From contig NZ_JAATIT010000003.1 of NCBI RefSeq assembly GCF_011926545.1, positions 496,001 to 560,000 of the forward strand: a stretch of 64,000 nt of DNA, written 5' to 3'. Positions 17,791 through 30,122 of this stretch are shown here, piece by piece (within the stretch, counting starts at the first letter, position 1; the number at the start of each line of letters is the position of its first letter). Position numbers and translations under genes: made by a program. The notes beneath the pieces are model-generated. The model had not been told where the DNA came from. It saw only the letters and a list, made by a program, of their open reading frames with translations, and did not search any database. Origin of the DNA: Sphingopyxis italica (GTDB lineage: Bacteria; Pseudomonadota; Alphaproteobacteria; Sphingomonadales; Sphingomonadaceae).

Positions 17791-19308
17791 ATGACCCAAG
17801 GGACAAAAACGTCCGATCCCGAACGCATTCCCGTCATCATCGGGGTCGGGCAGATCAACGACCGGCCTGAAGACCCCGATCAAGGCCTCGACTCGCTCGG
17901 CCTGATGGTCGAGGCATTGAAGATTGCCGACGCAGATGCGGGCGGCGGGCTCCTCGCCGATCTCGACAGCCTCGCGATCGTCGATCAGATCAGCTTCCAC
18001 AGCCTCGGCAAGCTCTGCGAGCCGCTCGCCGCCGCGATCGGTGCCAATCCCGCGATCAATTACCAGTCCGCCGCGCCTCACGGCGACACGCCCGTCCGGC
18101 TGCTCAACGAGGCCGCGAACCGCATTGGCGCGGGCGAGGTCAAGCTCGCCGCGATCGTCGGCGGCGAGGCGCTGCGCACCGCCGCCGGCCGCGCTGCCAA
18201 GGCCGCGAGCGGCGAGGACAAGAGCTATAATGCGATCCGCAAGGTCGCGACACGACGCGAGCCCAATTACGCCCAGAAGCACGGCCTCGCCGCGCCGGTC
18301 GATGTCTATCCGCTCTACGAAAATGCGACACGCGCCGCGTGGGGCGAAAGCCTCGAGGATGCGCAGTTCGAAAGCGCCGAAATCTGGTCGCGCTTTTCCG
18401 ACGTCGCCGCCGCCAACGACGGTGCATGGATCCGCAAGCCCGCAAGCCCCGAGGACATCCTCAAGGTCGACGAGCGCAACCGCCCGATCGCTTTCCCCTA
18501 TTCGAAACTGATGGTCGCCAATTCGTCGGTAAACCAGGGCGCGGGCTTCATCGTCGCGAGCCTGGCCGAGGCATGGCGCCGCGGCATCCCCGAAGATCGC
18601 CTGATCCATATCGGCATGGGCGCGGCGGCAAAGGAGCCGCCAAGCATCCTCCACCGCGACCGCTACGACGGCAGCGTCAGTATGGAAACCTCGATCACCC
18701 GCACGCTCGAACTGAACGCAATGACCGCCAAGGATTTCGATTTTGTCGAGCTTTACAGCTGCTTCCCCTGCGTGCCCAAGATGGCGCGGCGCATCCTCGG
18801 CTGGCCGTGGGACCGCCCCGCGACGGTGTTCGGCGGCCTCACCTTCGGCGGCGGGCCGATCGCCAATTATATGAGCCATGCTGTCGTCTCGATGGTCGAA
18901 AAATTGCGCCACGAGGGCCGCTACGGGTTCCTCTTCGCCAATGGCGGCTTCGCGACCGACAATCATTGCATCGTGCTGGGCAACAAGCCGATTGCCGCCG
19001 CGAGCTTCCCACAGGATTTCGACTATCAGGCCGAAGCCGAAGCGAAGCGCGAGCCGGTCCCCGAGCTGATCGAGGATTATGCGGGGCCGGCGACGATCGA
19101 GAGCTATACGGTGTTTTATGGCCGTGATGGGGCGCCGAAAGCCGGTGTGGTCGTGGCGCGCACGCCCGCAGACAAGCGCACGCTCGCGCATGTCGATGTC
19201 AGCGATGCAGTAATGCTGGCGTTCCTGACCGATGGCAAGGCTGAGCCGGTTGGGACAACCGGCCAGATCGTGCCAATCGATGAAGGTTTCGGCTGGCGCG
19301 CAGCCTGA
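17791..19308 (+). CDS. Thiolase-like acetyl-CoA acetyltransferase with extra C-terminal domain (TLP1-like)
   Basis: A 505-residue thiolase-superfamily protein (IPVIIGVGQINDRPEDP at the start, NQGAGFIVASLAEAW, FVELYSCFPCVPKMA). After about residue 410 there is an added OB-like domain (TIESYTVFYGRDGAPKAGVVVAR...), the layout of thiolase-like protein type 1. Classical thiolase CxxxH motifs are not obvious, so thiolytic activity is uncertain and a lipid or acyl-CoA carrier or transferase role is possible. The ATG at 17791 follows the hydratase stop by 2 bp. Confidence 0.85.
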   Translation: MTQGTKTSDPERIPVIIGVGQINDRPEDPDQGLDSLGLMVEALKIADADAGGGLLADLDSLAIVDQISFHSLGKLCEPLAAAIGANPAINYQSAAPHGDTPVRLLNEAANRIGAGEVKLAAIVGGEALRTAAGRAAKAASGEDKSYNAIRKVATRREPNYAQKHGLAAPVDVYPLYENATRAAWGESLEDAQFESAEIWSRFSDVAAANDGAWIRKPASPEDILKVDERNRPIAFPYSKLMVANSSVNQGAGFIVASLAEAWRRGIPEDRLIHIGMGAAAKEPPSILHRDRYDGSVSMETSITRTLELNAMTAKDFDFVELYSCFPCVPKMARRILGWPWDRPATVFGGLTFGGGPIANYMSHAVVSMVEKLRHEGRYGFLFANGGFATDNHCIVLGNKPIAAASFPQDFDYQAEAEAKREPVPELIEDYAGPATIESYTVFYGRDGAPKAGVVVARTPADKRTLAHVDVSDAVMLAFLTDGKAEPVGTTGQIVPIDEGFGWRAA

Positions 19309-19309
19309 T

Positions 19310-19415
19310 CTCCCCTCCCATTCATGGGAGGGGTCGGGGGAGGGCCTGTTTCGACGCGACGGCGCGGGAGCGTCACATGCCCTCCCCTAGCCCCTCCCGC
19401 AAGCGGGAGGGGAAC
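19310..19415. repeat. GC-rich double-hairpin repeat between convergent genes
   Basis: Two hairpins, CTCCCATTCATGGGAG and CCCTCCCGCAAGCGGGAGGG, flank a centre, with a long-range pair GGGGGAGGGC/GCCCTCCCC. It fills the gap between the stops of the thiolase-like gene and the ALDH gene. A near-identical element with a different centre lies at 22985-23092, also between convergent stops, so a bidirectional terminator role is likely (inference). Confidence 0.8.
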
Positions 19416-19418
19416 TGG

Positions 19419-20918
19419 TCAAATGTCGAACGAAACCCCCTGCGCCAGCGGCAGCACGTCCGAATAATTCAGCGTATTGGTCGCGCGGCGCATATAGGCC
19501 TTCCAGCTGTCCGAACCCGACTCGCGCCCGCCGCCGGTCTCCTTCTCGCCGCCAAACGCCCCGCCGATCTCGGCGCCGCTCGTCCCCAAATTAACGTTCG
19601 CGATCCCGCAATCGCTTGCGACCAAGAAGCGCTCGGCCTCGCGCATGTCGGTGGTGAAGATCGCCGACGACAGGCCAGCCGCGACGTCGTTATGCAACTC
19701 GATCACCGCGTCGAGGTCGTAATAGCGCATGACATAGAGGATCGGCGCAAAGGTCTCTTCGAGCACCGGGCCGACCTGCCCCGGCATCTCGACGAGCGCC
19801 GGCTTCACATAAAAGCTCGCGCCTTCGCCAACGCGCTCGCCGCCGTGAACGACACCGCCCGCCGCCTTGGCGGCCGCGAGCGCGTCCTGCATCATCTCAT
19901 AGGCCGCGCGGTCGATCAGCGGACCGACGAGCACCTCGCCCTCCAGCGGATTGCCGACGCCGACGCTCGCATAAGCTGCCTTCAGCTTGGCGACGAACCC
20001 GTCGTAGATGCTGTCGTGCAGGAATAGGCGCCGCGTCGTCGTGCAGCGCTGCCCCGCGGTCCCCATCGCGCCGAACGCGACGCCGCGCAGTGCGAGGTCG
20101 AGGTCGGCCGAGGGCGCGACGATCACGCCATTGTTGCCGCCAAGTTCGAGGATCGCGCGCGCGAAACGCTGCGCCAGCCGCGGCGCGACCGCGCGGCCCA
20201 TCCGCGTCGAGCCGGTCGCCGACACCAGCGCGACGCGCTTGTCGTCGACCAGCGCCTCGCCGGCTTCGCGCCCGCCGATCAGCAACTGTGCCAGCCCCGC
20301 GGGCGCGTCGCCGAACCGCGCCACCGCACGCTCGAAAATCGCCTGCGTCGCCAAGGCGGTCAGCGGTGTCTTTTCCGACGGCTTCCAAACCACGCTGTTG
20401 CCGCACACCAGCGCGAGCGCCGCGTTCCACGCCCACACGGCAACGGGAAAGTTGAACGCCGAAATCACCCCGACGGGCCCAAGCGGATGCCAGACCTCCA
20501 TCATCCGGTGCCCCGACCGCTCGGTCGCGATCGTCAGCCCGTAGAGTTGGCGCGACAGCCCGACCGCGAAGTCGCAGATGTCGATCATCTCCTGCACCTC
20601 GCCCGCGCCTTCGGACGGGATTTTGCCCGCCTCGATCGTCACCAGCTTCGCCAGATCGTCCTTCGCCGCGCGCAATTCCTCGCCCCACAGGCGGACGAGT
20701 TCGCCCCGCCGCGGCGCGGGGACATGGCGCCACGCGCGAAAAGCCGCGGTCGCGGCGTCGAGCTGCGCGTCGATCGCGGCGCCATCAACCACCTGCACCA
20801 TCGCCAGTTGTTCGCCCGTCAACGGCGTCACCGACGGCATCGATCCGTCGGTCCACAGCGTGCGGTCCACGCCGAGTCCATCGAGCAACCGCGCGACCTC
20901 TTGGCCCAATGCCGTCAT
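19419..20918 (-). CDS. ALDH7-type aldehyde dehydrogenase (probable L-aminoadipate-semialdehyde / P6C dehydrogenase)
   Basis: A 499-residue NAD-dependent dehydrogenase. The ALDH7-like motifs are [37 protein letters not shown] with general-base Glu, and [13 protein letters not shown] with nucleophile Cys. This pattern fits the antiquitin/AmaB group that oxidises alpha-aminoadipate semialdehyde in lysine catabolism, though no other lysine-catabolic genes are near. AAGGGA precedes a double ATG; I use the second (20918). Divergent from acs with about 100 bp between them. Confidence 0.85.
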   Translation of the reverse strand: MTALGQEVARLLDGLGVDRTLWTDGSMPSVTPLTGEQLAMVQVVDGAAIDAQLDAATAAFRAWRHVPAPRRGELVRLWGEELRAAKDDLAKLVTIEAGKIPSEGAGEVQEMIDICDFAVGLSRQLYGLTIATERSGHRMMEVWHPLGPVGVISAFNFPVAVWAWNAALALVCGNSVVWKPSEKTPLTALATQAIFERAVARFGDAPAGLAQLLIGGREAGEALVDDKRVALVSATGSTRMGRAVAPRLAQRFARAILELGGNNGVIVAPSADLDLALRGVAFGAMGTAGQRCTTTRRLFLHDSIYDGFVAKLKAAYASVGVGNPLEGEVLVGPLIDRAAYEMMQDALAAAKAAGGVVHGGERVGEGASFYVKPALVEMPGQVGPVLEETFAPILYVMRYYDLDAVIELHNDVAAGLSSAIFTTDMREAERFLVASDCGIANVNLGTSGAEIGGAFGGEKETGGGRESGSDSWKAYMRRATNTLNYSDVLPLAQGVSFDI

Positions 20919-21016
20919 CATCTGTCCCTTCATTGGCGCCGACGCGCCCTTGCAGTTTGTGGCTCGCGGGTTATCGCAGCGGGCGAACAATGCAATGCCG
21001 ATTGGGAGAGTCGTCC

Positions 21017-22981
<1,965 letters not shown>

Positions 22982-22984
22982 TCT

Positions 22985-23092
22985 TCCCCCCTCCCATTTA
23001 TGGGAGGGGTCGGGGGAGGGCCTGTCCCCGAACCGAAGTATTGAGAGAGCTACAAGCCCTCCCCTAGCCCCTCCCGCAAGCGGGAGGGGAAC
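22985..23092. repeat. GC-rich double-hairpin repeat between convergent genes (second copy)
   Basis: Same design as 19310-19415: hairpin CTCCCATTTATGGGAG, then CCCTCCCGCAAGCGGGAGGG, sharing both flanks almost base for base while the central 35 nt or so differs. It spans the whole gap between the acs stop and the Anbu stop. Confidence 0.8.
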
Positions 23093-23827
23093 TTAGAAAT
23101 GAAAGTCCGGCAGTTCGGCCAGCGCGATCCCCAGCGCCTCGGCCCAGCCGTTCGCGACGCTTTCGAAATAGGGGTCGTTGCGCTCGAAGCGGCGCTCGCG
23201 CACTGTGGTGAAGTCGTCGCGCTCATGGATTTTCAGGTCGATCGGCAGGTCCACCCCCGCATTCGCCCGGATCGTCGAATCGAACGAGACGCAGAGCAGT
23301 TTCACCGAATCCTCGAACGACATCGCGGGATCATAGGATCGCACGATGATCGGCCGGCCATATTTGGTCTCGCCGATCTGAAAAAAGGGATTATCCTCCC
23401 CCGCCTCGATGAAATTGCCTTCGGGATAGATCAGGAACAGCCGCGGTTCGGCACCCTTGATCTGCCCGCCGACGATCAGCGAGGCGCGGAACAGCGAATC
23501 CGCCGCGGATTGGCCCTCGTCGTTGTGGCGCATCACGATGTTGCGCAGCGTTTCGCCGACGATCGTCGCGACCGCGAACATCGACGGCGCCGCCAGGATC
23601 GACGGATGCCGCTCCTCGGGCGCCTTGGTGCGCTCGTCGAGCAGGCTCACCACGGCTTGCGTCGTCGCCAGATTGCCCGCCGACATCAGGGTGATCACGC
23701 GCTCGCCCGGCACGTGCCAGCTGCGCATCTTGCGGACCTGCGAAATGTCGTCGACGCCCGCATTTGTGCGGGTGTCCGACATGAACACCAGTCCCTTGTT
23801 CAACCGCATGCCGACGCAATAAGTCAT
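23093..23827 (-). CDS. Anbu proteasome-like (Ntn-hydrolase) peptidase
   Basis: A 244-residue protein starting MTYCVGMRLNKGLVFMSDTRTNAGVD. Removal of Met would expose Thr2 as the N-terminal nucleophile, with the Asp of SDTRTN and a later Lys region completing the proteasome-type Ntn fold. This is the Anbu (ancestral beta-subunit) group, related to HslV and 20S beta subunits; known members form open helical rings. No chaperone ATPase is adjacent. The ATG at 23827 is chosen because it places Thr at position 2. Last gene of the ATP-grasp operon, 46 bp after the transglutaminase stop. Confidence 0.92.
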   Translation of the reverse strand: MTYCVGMRLNKGLVFMSDTRTNAGVDDISQVRKMRSWHVPGERVITLMSAGNLATTQAVVSLLDERTKAPEERHPSILAAPSMFAVATIVGETLRNIVMRHNDEGQSAADSLFRASLIVGGQIKGAEPRLFLIYPEGNFIEAGEDNPFFQIGETKYGRPIIVRSYDPAMSFEDSVKLLCVSFDSTIRANAGVDLPIDLKIHERDDFTTVRERRFERNDPYFESVANGWAEALGIALAELPDFHF

Positions 23828-23873
23828 CGAATCCCGTATTCCCCGCCCGGAAAGTCCTGATCGTCCGGCCCGC

Positions 23874-24677
23874 TTATTGCTGGACCTGCAATTGGACAAC
23901 CAGATTTTCCTGCGCCGCACCATAGCGCATGCCGCGAACCGGGGCCGCATCGCGATAATCGAGCCCGGTCGCGACGCGAATATAACGCCGGTCGGGCGAG
24001 TGGCCGTTGCTGATATCGAACCCGATCCAGCCGATATGCTCGAAATGCGCCTCGGCCCAGCCGTGCGTCGCATCCTGACGCGTCCGGTCGTTCATCATCA
24101 GATAGCCCGAGACATAGCGCGCCGGATGCCCCAGATGACGCATCGCGGCGATGAAGATATGCGCATGGTCCTGGCACACGCCGCCCTCGCCGGCGAGCGC
24201 CTGCTCGACTGTCGTCTCGGCGTCGGTGACCCCGATCCGGTAAGGGAGCTTGTCGAGGATCAGCGCCGACAGCGCATGCGCCCGCTCGATGTCGTTCGCG
24301 AAATCGCGGCCGAGTTCGGCGGTCAGTGAGCGCACCCCGCGTCCCGCGCGCGTCAGCGGGGTGGGCCGCAGGAAGGTCCAGAGCGGCATCGCGCCGCGGT
24401 GCGGTCCGATCACGCCATCCCATGTGATCAGCTCGACTTCGCCGGTGCAGCGGATGACGAGTTCGCTCGTCCCGCCGTTTACCGCGATCAGATCGACGCC
24501 ATTGCCATGATGATCGGTATAATGAAGCTGCTGCGCGCCGCCCTCGATCTCGATCGTCCAGTCGTGGATCAGCTGCTGTCCCGGCCGTTCCTTTGGCGTC
24601 AGCTTGACCTGCTGCAGCGCGTAGCGGACCGGGCTGTCGTACCGATAATGGGTGATGTGTTCGACGCGCAGGCGCAT
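23874..24677 (-). CDS. Transglutaminase-like cysteine peptidase family protein
   Basis: A 267-residue protein with an N-terminal beta domain (RVEHITHYRYDSPVRYALQQVKLTP) and a transglutaminase-core catalytic triad: Cys in GEGGVCQDHAH, His in THGWAEAHFE, Asp in GFDISNG. Such proteins act as peptidases or amide-bond remodelling enzymes. The ATG at 24677 lies 2 bp after the alpha-E stop with GGAG inside that gene's end; a GTG two codons earlier (24683) is possible. It is the third gene in an operon with ATP-grasp, alpha-E and Anbu. Confidence 0.92.
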   Translation of the reverse strand: MRLRVEHITHYRYDSPVRYALQQVKLTPKERPGQQLIHDWTIEIEGGAQQLHYTDHHGNGVDLIAVNGGTSELVIRCTGEVELITWDGVIGPHRGAMPLWTFLRPTPLTRAGRGVRSLTAELGRDFANDIERAHALSALILDKLPYRIGVTDAETTVEQALAGEGGVCQDHAHIFIAAMRHLGHPARYVSGYLMMNDRTRQDATHGWAEAHFEHIGWIGFDISNGHSPDRRYIRVATGLDYRDAAPVRGMRYGAAQENLVVQLQVQQ

Positions 24678-24679
24678 AG

Positions 24680-25624
24680 TCACTCCACAAAACGGTAATC
24701 GCGCTCGATCTGCCGCGCGAGCGCGGCATTGGCGCGGAGGAAGTCGGTTATGAACTCGTGCAGCCCGCCGTCAAAGATCGACGCGATCGGGCGCGAGAGC
24801 CGGTCGCGGCTGATCGCCGTGCCCATTCGCACCGCCTCGGCCTCCTCGCCATAACTGCGCTGGAGCAGCCCGAGATTGTCGTTCATCTGATCGCAGCAGA
24901 AAGCGAGGCTGCGCGGCATCTGCTTGTAGAGGATCAGAAATTCGGCGATTTTCAGCGCGCTGATCTCGGTCCCATAGAGCCAGTGATAGGCGCGGTGCGC
25001 CGACACCGAGCGCAGGATCGTCTCCCACTGCACATTGTCGATCGAGCTGCCGATATGCGCGACCGACGGCAGCAGCAGATAATATTTGACGTCGAGGATG
25101 CGCGCGGTGTTGTCGGCGCGTTCGAGGAAGGTGCCGAGCCGTGCGAAATTATAGCCGTCGTTGCGCAGCATCGTACCCGAAAAGGTCCCGCCGACCTGCG
25201 CGCTCTGCCGCCGGATCGCCGCGAGCACATCGGGCAAATCATCCTCGCGCACCTGCCGCTTGAGCAGCGCGCCGAGCGTCATCCAACTCGTATTGACCGC
25301 CTCCCACACCTCGCGGGTCATATAGGTGCGCGCGGTGCGCGCATTGTCGCGCGCGCGCTTGACCACCGACAGGATGCTCGACGGATTGGCGGGATCGCGC
25401 AGCAGGAAATCGACGACGCGTTGCGAGATATAATCCTCGCCATGCGCCTGCCGGAACGCGAAATCCTGCCCCGCGGTGACGAGCACCGACCGCCATTCCG
25501 ACCGCGCGGTGCTCGACCGCGTCAGCGCGATGCGAAACCCCGCGTCGATCAGCCGCGCATTATTCTCGCTCCGTTCGAGATAGCGCGCCATCCAGTAGAG
25601 GCTGCCGGCGGTTTTCCCCAGCAT
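24680..25624 (-). CDS. Alpha-E domain protein (DUF403)
   Basis: A 314-residue almost wholly alpha-helical protein, beginning MLGKTAGSLYWMARYLERSENNARL, the signature of the alpha-E family, with FARLGTFLERADNTARILDVKYY in the middle as a second related helix pair. Its biochemical role is unknown. The family is nearly always encoded beside the circularly permuted ATP-grasp gene and a transglutaminase, as here. GGAGG inside the end of the ATP-grasp gene serves as its ribosome binding site; 5 bp separate stop and start. Confidence 0.92.
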   Translation of the reverse strand: MLGKTAGSLYWMARYLERSENNARLIDAGFRIALTRSSTARSEWRSVLVTAGQDFAFRQAHGEDYISQRVVDFLLRDPANPSSILSVVKRARDNARTARTYMTREVWEAVNTSWMTLGALLKRQVREDDLPDVLAAIRRQSAQVGGTFSGTMLRNDGYNFARLGTFLERADNTARILDVKYYLLLPSVAHIGSSIDNVQWETILRSVSAHRAYHWLYGTEISALKIAEFLILYKQMPRSLAFCCDQMNDNLGLLQRSYGEEAEAVRMGTAISRDRLSRPIASIFDGGLHEFITDFLRANAALARQIERDYRFVE

Positions 25625-25629
25625 CGCCG

Positions 25630-27069
25630 TCAGTCCTCCAGGACCCAGGTGTCTTTGGTCCCGCCGCCCTGGCTCGAATTGACCACCAGCGACCCCTTGC
25701 GCATCGCGACGCGCGTCAGCCCGCCGGGCGTGATCTTGATCCCCTGCGGCGACATCAGCACGAAGGGACGCAAATCCACATGCCGCGGCGCGAGCCCCGC
25801 CTTGGTGAAGATCGGCACCGTCGAGAGCGACAGCGTCGGCTGCGCGATATAATTGCGCGGGTTCGCCTCCAGCTTGGCACGGAAGGCCGCGATCTCCTTC
25901 TTGCTCGCCGCGGGGCCGACAAGCATCCCATATCCGCCCGACCCGTGCACTTCCTTCACCACCAGTTCGGGCAGCCGGTCGAGCACCTCGCGCAGATGCT
26001 CGGGTTCCGAACAGCGCCACGTCGGCACATTGGGCAGCAACGCCTTCTCGCCCGTATAGAATTCGATGATGTCGGGCATATAGCTGTAAAGCGCCTTGTC
26101 GTCGGCGATGCCCGTGCCCGGCGCGTTGGCGATCGTGATCGCGCCGGCGCGATAGACGTCCCAAATCCCCGGCACCCCGAGCACCGAGTCCGGCCGGAAG
26201 TTCAGGGGATCGAGGAAGTCGTCGTCGACGCGGCGATAGAGGACGTCGATCGGGGTATAGCCCTGCGTCGTGCGCATCGCGACGCGGCCATCGACGACGC
26301 GAAGGTCGTGCCCCTCGACCAGTTCGGCGCCCATCTGGTCGGCGAGAAAGCTGTGCTCGAAATAGGCGCTGTTGTGGATGCCGGGCGTCAGCACCGCGAC
26401 CGTCGGCGTGCCGTTGCAGGCGGGCGGCGCGCAGGCCGCGAGCGACTTCAGGAGGTTGAGCGGATAGTCGCCGACTTCGCGCACCGAAATCTTCGCGAAC
26501 AGCTCGGGGAACATCTGGAGCATCGTCTCGCGATTCTCGAGCATGTAGGACACGCCCGAGGGCGTCCGCGCATTATCCTCGAGCACATAATATTCGTCGG
26601 CGCCGGTCCGGACGATATCGATGCCGCTGATATGCGTATAGACCCCGCCCGGCGGGTCCATGCCCATCATCATCGGCAGAAAGGCCTCGTTGCGCGAGAT
26701 CAGCTCGACCGGCACGCGGCCGGCGCGCAAAATCTCCTGCCGGTGATAGATGTCGTGGAGGAAGGCGTTCAATGCGCGCACGCGCTGTTCGATCCCGCGC
26801 GACAGCCGCCGCCATTCGCTCGCCGCGATGATCCGCGGCACGACATCGAAGGGGATCAGCCGCTCGTCGGCTTCATCCTCGCCATAGACGTTGAAGGTGA
26901 TGCCGGTGGTGCGGAAAAACGCCTCCGCCTGCTGCGTCTTGCGCTGGATGCGCGCCGTATCCTCGCGGCCGAACCAGTCCGAATATTCGCGATAGGGCGA
27001 CCGGACCTCGCCCCCCTGTCCGGTCATCTCGTCGAAAAAATGAATGCGCCAGCCCTTTCCACGCAACAC
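25630..27069 (-). CDS. Circularly permuted ATP-grasp protein (CP_ATPgrasp_2)
   Basis: A 479-residue protein: FDEMTGQGGEVRSPYREYSDWF at the start, VPRIIAASEWRRLSRGIEQRVRALN, VLEDNARTPSGVSYMLENR and LVVKEVHGSGGYGMLVGP, all typical of the DUF404/407 permuted ATP-grasp family. ATP-grasp enzymes join a carboxylate to an amine, so this member is predicted to make or attach a peptide or amide; the substrate is unknown. The start is GTG at 27069 (the only nearby choice that keeps FDEM); the ribosome binding site is weak. First gene of the four-gene operon. Confidence 0.9.
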   Translation of the reverse strand: MLRGKGWRIHFFDEMTGQGGEVRSPYREYSDWFGREDTARIQRKTQQAEAFFRTTGITFNVYGEDEADERLIPFDVVPRIIAASEWRRLSRGIEQRVRALNAFLHDIYHRQEILRAGRVPVELISRNEAFLPMMMGMDPPGGVYTHISGIDIVRTGADEYYVLEDNARTPSGVSYMLENRETMLQMFPELFAKISVREVGDYPLNLLKSLAACAPPACNGTPTVAVLTPGIHNSAYFEHSFLADQMGAELVEGHDLRVVDGRVAMRTTQGYTPIDVLYRRVDDDFLDPLNFRPDSVLGVPGIWDVYRAGAITIANAPGTGIADDKALYSYMPDIIEFYTGEKALLPNVPTWRCSEPEHLREVLDRLPELVVKEVHGSGGYGMLVGPAASKKEIAAFRAKLEANPRNYIAQPTLSLSTVPIFTKAGLAPRHVDLRPFVLMSPQGIKITPGGLTRVAMRKGSLVVNSSQGGGTKDTWVLED

Positions 27070-27249
27070 GCCACCGGTCCGGCCGCGATGCTTAGGGCGT
27101 CCGCGGCCCCATAGTTCCTGCCTGCTGCGTCGCTTGTCTGGCTACGCGGCCCTCAAGCTTATGAAGGCGATGCTAATCGCGCCCGCGCACCTTGGCAAGC
27201 AGGCTTGTGGGGCCGATTGATACGGTAACATCAGGGGGTTGCGACCATC

Positions 27250-27378
27250 TAGCCCCTCCCCTTCAGGGGAGGGGTTGGGGTGGGGGTCATCGGCCTTGCG
27301 TAAGGCCGATGACCCCCACCCGCTGCGACTAAGCCAGCAAGCTGGCAAGCCTCGCTGCCTCCCCTGAAAGGGAGGGAT
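27250..27378. repeat. Nested GC-rich inverted repeat downstream of secA
   Basis: Contains CCCCTCCCCTTCAGGGGAGGGG, a central hairpin GGGGGTCATCGGCCTTGCG / TAAGGCCGATGACCCCC, and a right arm CCTCCCCTGAAAGGGAGGG. This lies inside the 317-bp gene-free stretch 27070-27386 between secA and the ATP-grasp operon. The remaining part of that stretch (27070-27249) should hold the operon promoter, but I cannot point to -35/-10 boxes. Confidence 0.75.
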
Positions 27379-27386
27379 GGATTGCG

Positions 27387-30122
27387 TCAAATCGCCCCGT
27401 GGCAGTGCTTGTACTTGCGTCCCGACCCGCAGGGACACGGCGCGTTGCGGCTGATCTCCAGCGCGGCATAGGGATTTTCGCCCTCGGGCAGATCGGGCCT
27501 CGGCACCTGCATCGGCGGCAGCGTGTTCGCGATCACGCCCAGCGCGCCCGCGTCGATGTCGCCGCTATTGTCCTCGCCGGTGAACGGATCGATGTGCGTC
27601 GTCAGGAAATCGGGCAGGTCGGGGAGCGGCATCGGCTCGGGCTCTTCGAAGCGCAGGTCGATGCGCGCAACGGTGCGCGTCACGTCCTCGCGGATATTCG
27701 ACAACATGCGCTCGAACAGCGCGAAGGCTTCCTGCTTATATTCGTTGATCGGCTGCTTCTGCGCATAGGCGCGCAGGAACACGACCTGACGCAGCGCGTC
27801 GAGGGTCGAGAGATGCTCCTTCCAATGATGGTCGAGCGTCTGGAGCAAGACCGACTTTTCGATCCCCTTCCACGTCTCCGCATCGACGAGACCGGCCTTC
27901 TCGGCGGCGACCGCGTCGGCCGCCTGCTGGATGCGCTCTTCGAAGATTTCGGCATCGACCGCATCCTCCTGCATCCATTCATCGATCGGCGGCGACAGGT
28001 CGAGGATGTTGGCGACGCGTTCCTTCATCGCCTCGACATCCCATTGTTCGGGATAGCTGCCCGGGGGGCACGCGTCGGCGATGATCGAGTTGACCGTCTC
28101 GGCGCGCATCGCGGTCATCACCTCGTCGACCGTCTCGCTGTCGATGATCTCGCCGCGTTGTTCGTAGATGACCTTGCGCTGGTCGTTCATGACATTGTCA
28201 TATTCGACGACCTGCTTGCGGATGTCGTAGTTGCGCGCTTCGACCTTCTTCTGCGCGGTCTCGATCGCCTTCGACAGCCATTTCGACCCGATCGCCTCGC
28301 CGTCCTCCAGATTCTTGTTCATCATCTTGGAAAAGAGCGTGTCGGGGCCGAAGATGCGCAGCAGATCGTCGTCGAGGCAGAGGTAGAATTTCGACAGGCC
28401 GGGGTCGCCCTGACGCCCCGAACGGCCGCGCAGCTGGTTGTCGATGCGGCGGCTTTCGTGGCGTTCGGTCGCCAGCACGAACAGCCCGCCGGCGGCCAAC
28501 ACCGCCTCGCGCTCGGCTTCGACCTCGGCCTTGATCCGCGCGATACCCGCGTCGCGCTCGGGGCCTTCGGGCAGGTCCTTCAACTCGTCGTCGATGCGGA
28601 ATTCTTCGTTGCCGCCGAGTTTGATGTCGGTGCCGCGGCCCGCCATGTTCGTCGCGATCGTCACCGCGCCGGTGCGTCCCGCCTGCGCGACGATATGCGC
28701 TTCGCTCTCGTGGAAGCGCGCGTTGAGGACGCTGTGCGGAACGCCGTCCTTTTCAAGAAAGGACGACAGCAACTCGGACTTTTCGATCGACACGGTGCCG
28801 ACGAGCACCGGCTGGCCGCGCTCGTTCGCCTCGCGGATCGTCTTGGCGATCGCGCCGAACTTGTCGGTGATATTCTTGTAAAACTCGTCTTCGTCGTCCA
28901 CGCGCGCGATCGGGCGGTTGGTTGGAATGTTGACGACATTCATCTTGTAGATGTCGAAGAATTCGGCGGCTTCGGTCGCCGCGGTGCCGGTCATGCCCGA
29001 AAGCTTCGGATACATGCGGAAATAATTCTGGAAGGTGATCGATGCCAGCGTCTGGTTCTCGGGCTCGATCTGCACGCCCTCCTTCGCCTCGACCGCCTGA
29101 TGCAAGCCGTCGGACCAGCGGCGCCCGTCCATCATGCGGCCGGTGAACTCGTCGATGATCACGACCTTGCCGTCCTTGACGATATAGTCGGTGTCGATGC
29201 GGAACATCTGGATCGCTTTCAACGCCTGGTTGACGTGATGAACGACCTGCGTGTTTTCGATGTCGTAGAGATTGTTGCCCTGAAGCAGCCCGGCCGCTTC
29301 GAGCAGCCGCTCGACATGCTCGGTGCCGTCTTCGGTCAGGTTGATCGATTTGGACTTTTCATCCTTCTCATAATCATCCTCGGTCAAATGATGGACGACC
29401 TCGTTGACGCGGATATAAAGCTCGGACTTGTCGTCGGTCGGGCCCGAGATGATCAGCGGGGTGCGCGCTTCGTCGATCAGGATCGAATCGACCTCGTCGA
29501 CGATGCCGAAGTTGAATTCGCGGTGGACCATCTGCTGGCGGTCGAACTTCATATTGTCGCGGAGATAATCGAAGCCCAGCTCGTTATTCGTCGCATAGGT
29601 GATGTCGCTGTTATAGGCGTCGCGGCGCTGCATTTCGTTGAGGTTGGGGACGATGATTCCGGTCGTCAGGCCGAGGAAGCCGTAGACGGTGCCCATCCAT
29701 TCGGCGTCGCGCGTCGCGAGATAGTCGTTGACCGTCACGACATGGACGCCCTTGCCCTCGAGCGCGTTGAGGTAACAGGGCAGCGTCGCCATCAGCGTCT
29801 TGCCCTCGCCCGTCGCCATTTCGGCGATCTCGCCGCGGTGAAGGACGACGCCGCCGACCATCTGCACGTCGAAATGGCGCATGCCGAGCGTGCGGACCGC
29901 CGCTTCGCGCACCGTGGCAAAGGCTTCGGGAAGGATGTCGTCGAGCGTCTCGCCGGCGGCGAGCCGGTCGCGGAATCTCTGCGTCTGCGCCTGGAGACCG
30001 GCGTCGTCGAGCGCCTGCATCGCGGGCTCGAACGCGTTGATCTTGTCGACGATCTTGCGGATCGAAGCGACATAACGGTCGTTGGACGAGCCGAACAGGC
30101 TCTTGGCAAGGCCAGCAAACAT
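27387..30122 (-). CDS. secA: Preprotein translocase ATPase SecA
   Basis: A 911-residue SecA. Walker A in [13 protein letters not shown], Walker B region [21 protein letters not shown], the PPXD and scaffold domains, and a second motor domain ending [10 protein letters not shown]. The C-terminal zinc-binding SEC-C motif [14 protein letters not shown] (SecB/lipid contact) closes the protein. It drives preproteins through SecYEG. The ATG at 30122 gives [17 protein letters not shown], the usual N-terminus. Confidence 0.98.
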   Translation of the reverse strand: MFAGLAKSLFGSSNDRYVASIRKIVDKINAFEPAMQALDDAGLQAQTQRFRDRLAAGETLDDILPEAFATVREAAVRTLGMRHFDVQMVGGVVLHRGEIAEMATGEGKTLMATLPCYLNALEGKGVHVVTVNDYLATRDAEWMGTVYGFLGLTTGIIVPNLNEMQRRDAYNSDITYATNNELGFDYLRDNMKFDRQQMVHREFNFGIVDEVDSILIDEARTPLIISGPTDDKSELYIRVNEVVHHLTEDDYEKDEKSKSINLTEDGTEHVERLLEAAGLLQGNNLYDIENTQVVHHVNQALKAIQMFRIDTDYIVKDGKVVIIDEFTGRMMDGRRWSDGLHQAVEAKEGVQIEPENQTLASITFQNYFRMYPKLSGMTGTAATEAAEFFDIYKMNVVNIPTNRPIARVDDEDEFYKNITDKFGAIAKTIREANERGQPVLVGTVSIEKSELLSSFLEKDGVPHSVLNARFHESEAHIVAQAGRTGAVTIATNMAGRGTDIKLGGNEEFRIDDELKDLPEGPERDAGIARIKAEVEAEREAVLAAGGLFVLATERHESRRIDNQLRGRSGRQGDPGLSKFYLCLDDDLLRIFGPDTLFSKMMNKNLEDGEAIGSKWLSKAIETAQKKVEARNYDIRKQVVEYDNVMNDQRKVIYEQRGEIIDSETVDEVMTAMRAETVNSIIADACPPGSYPEQWDVEAMKERVANILDLSPPIDEWMQEDAVDAEIFEERIQQAADAVAAEKAGLVDAETWKGIEKSVLLQTLDHHWKEHLSTLDALRQVVFLRAYAQKQPINEYKQEAFALFERMLSNIREDVTRTVARIDLRFEEPEPMPLPDLPDFLTTHIDPFTGEDNSGDIDAGALGVIANTLPPMQVPRPDLPEGENPYAALEISRNAPCPCGSGRKYKHCHGAI

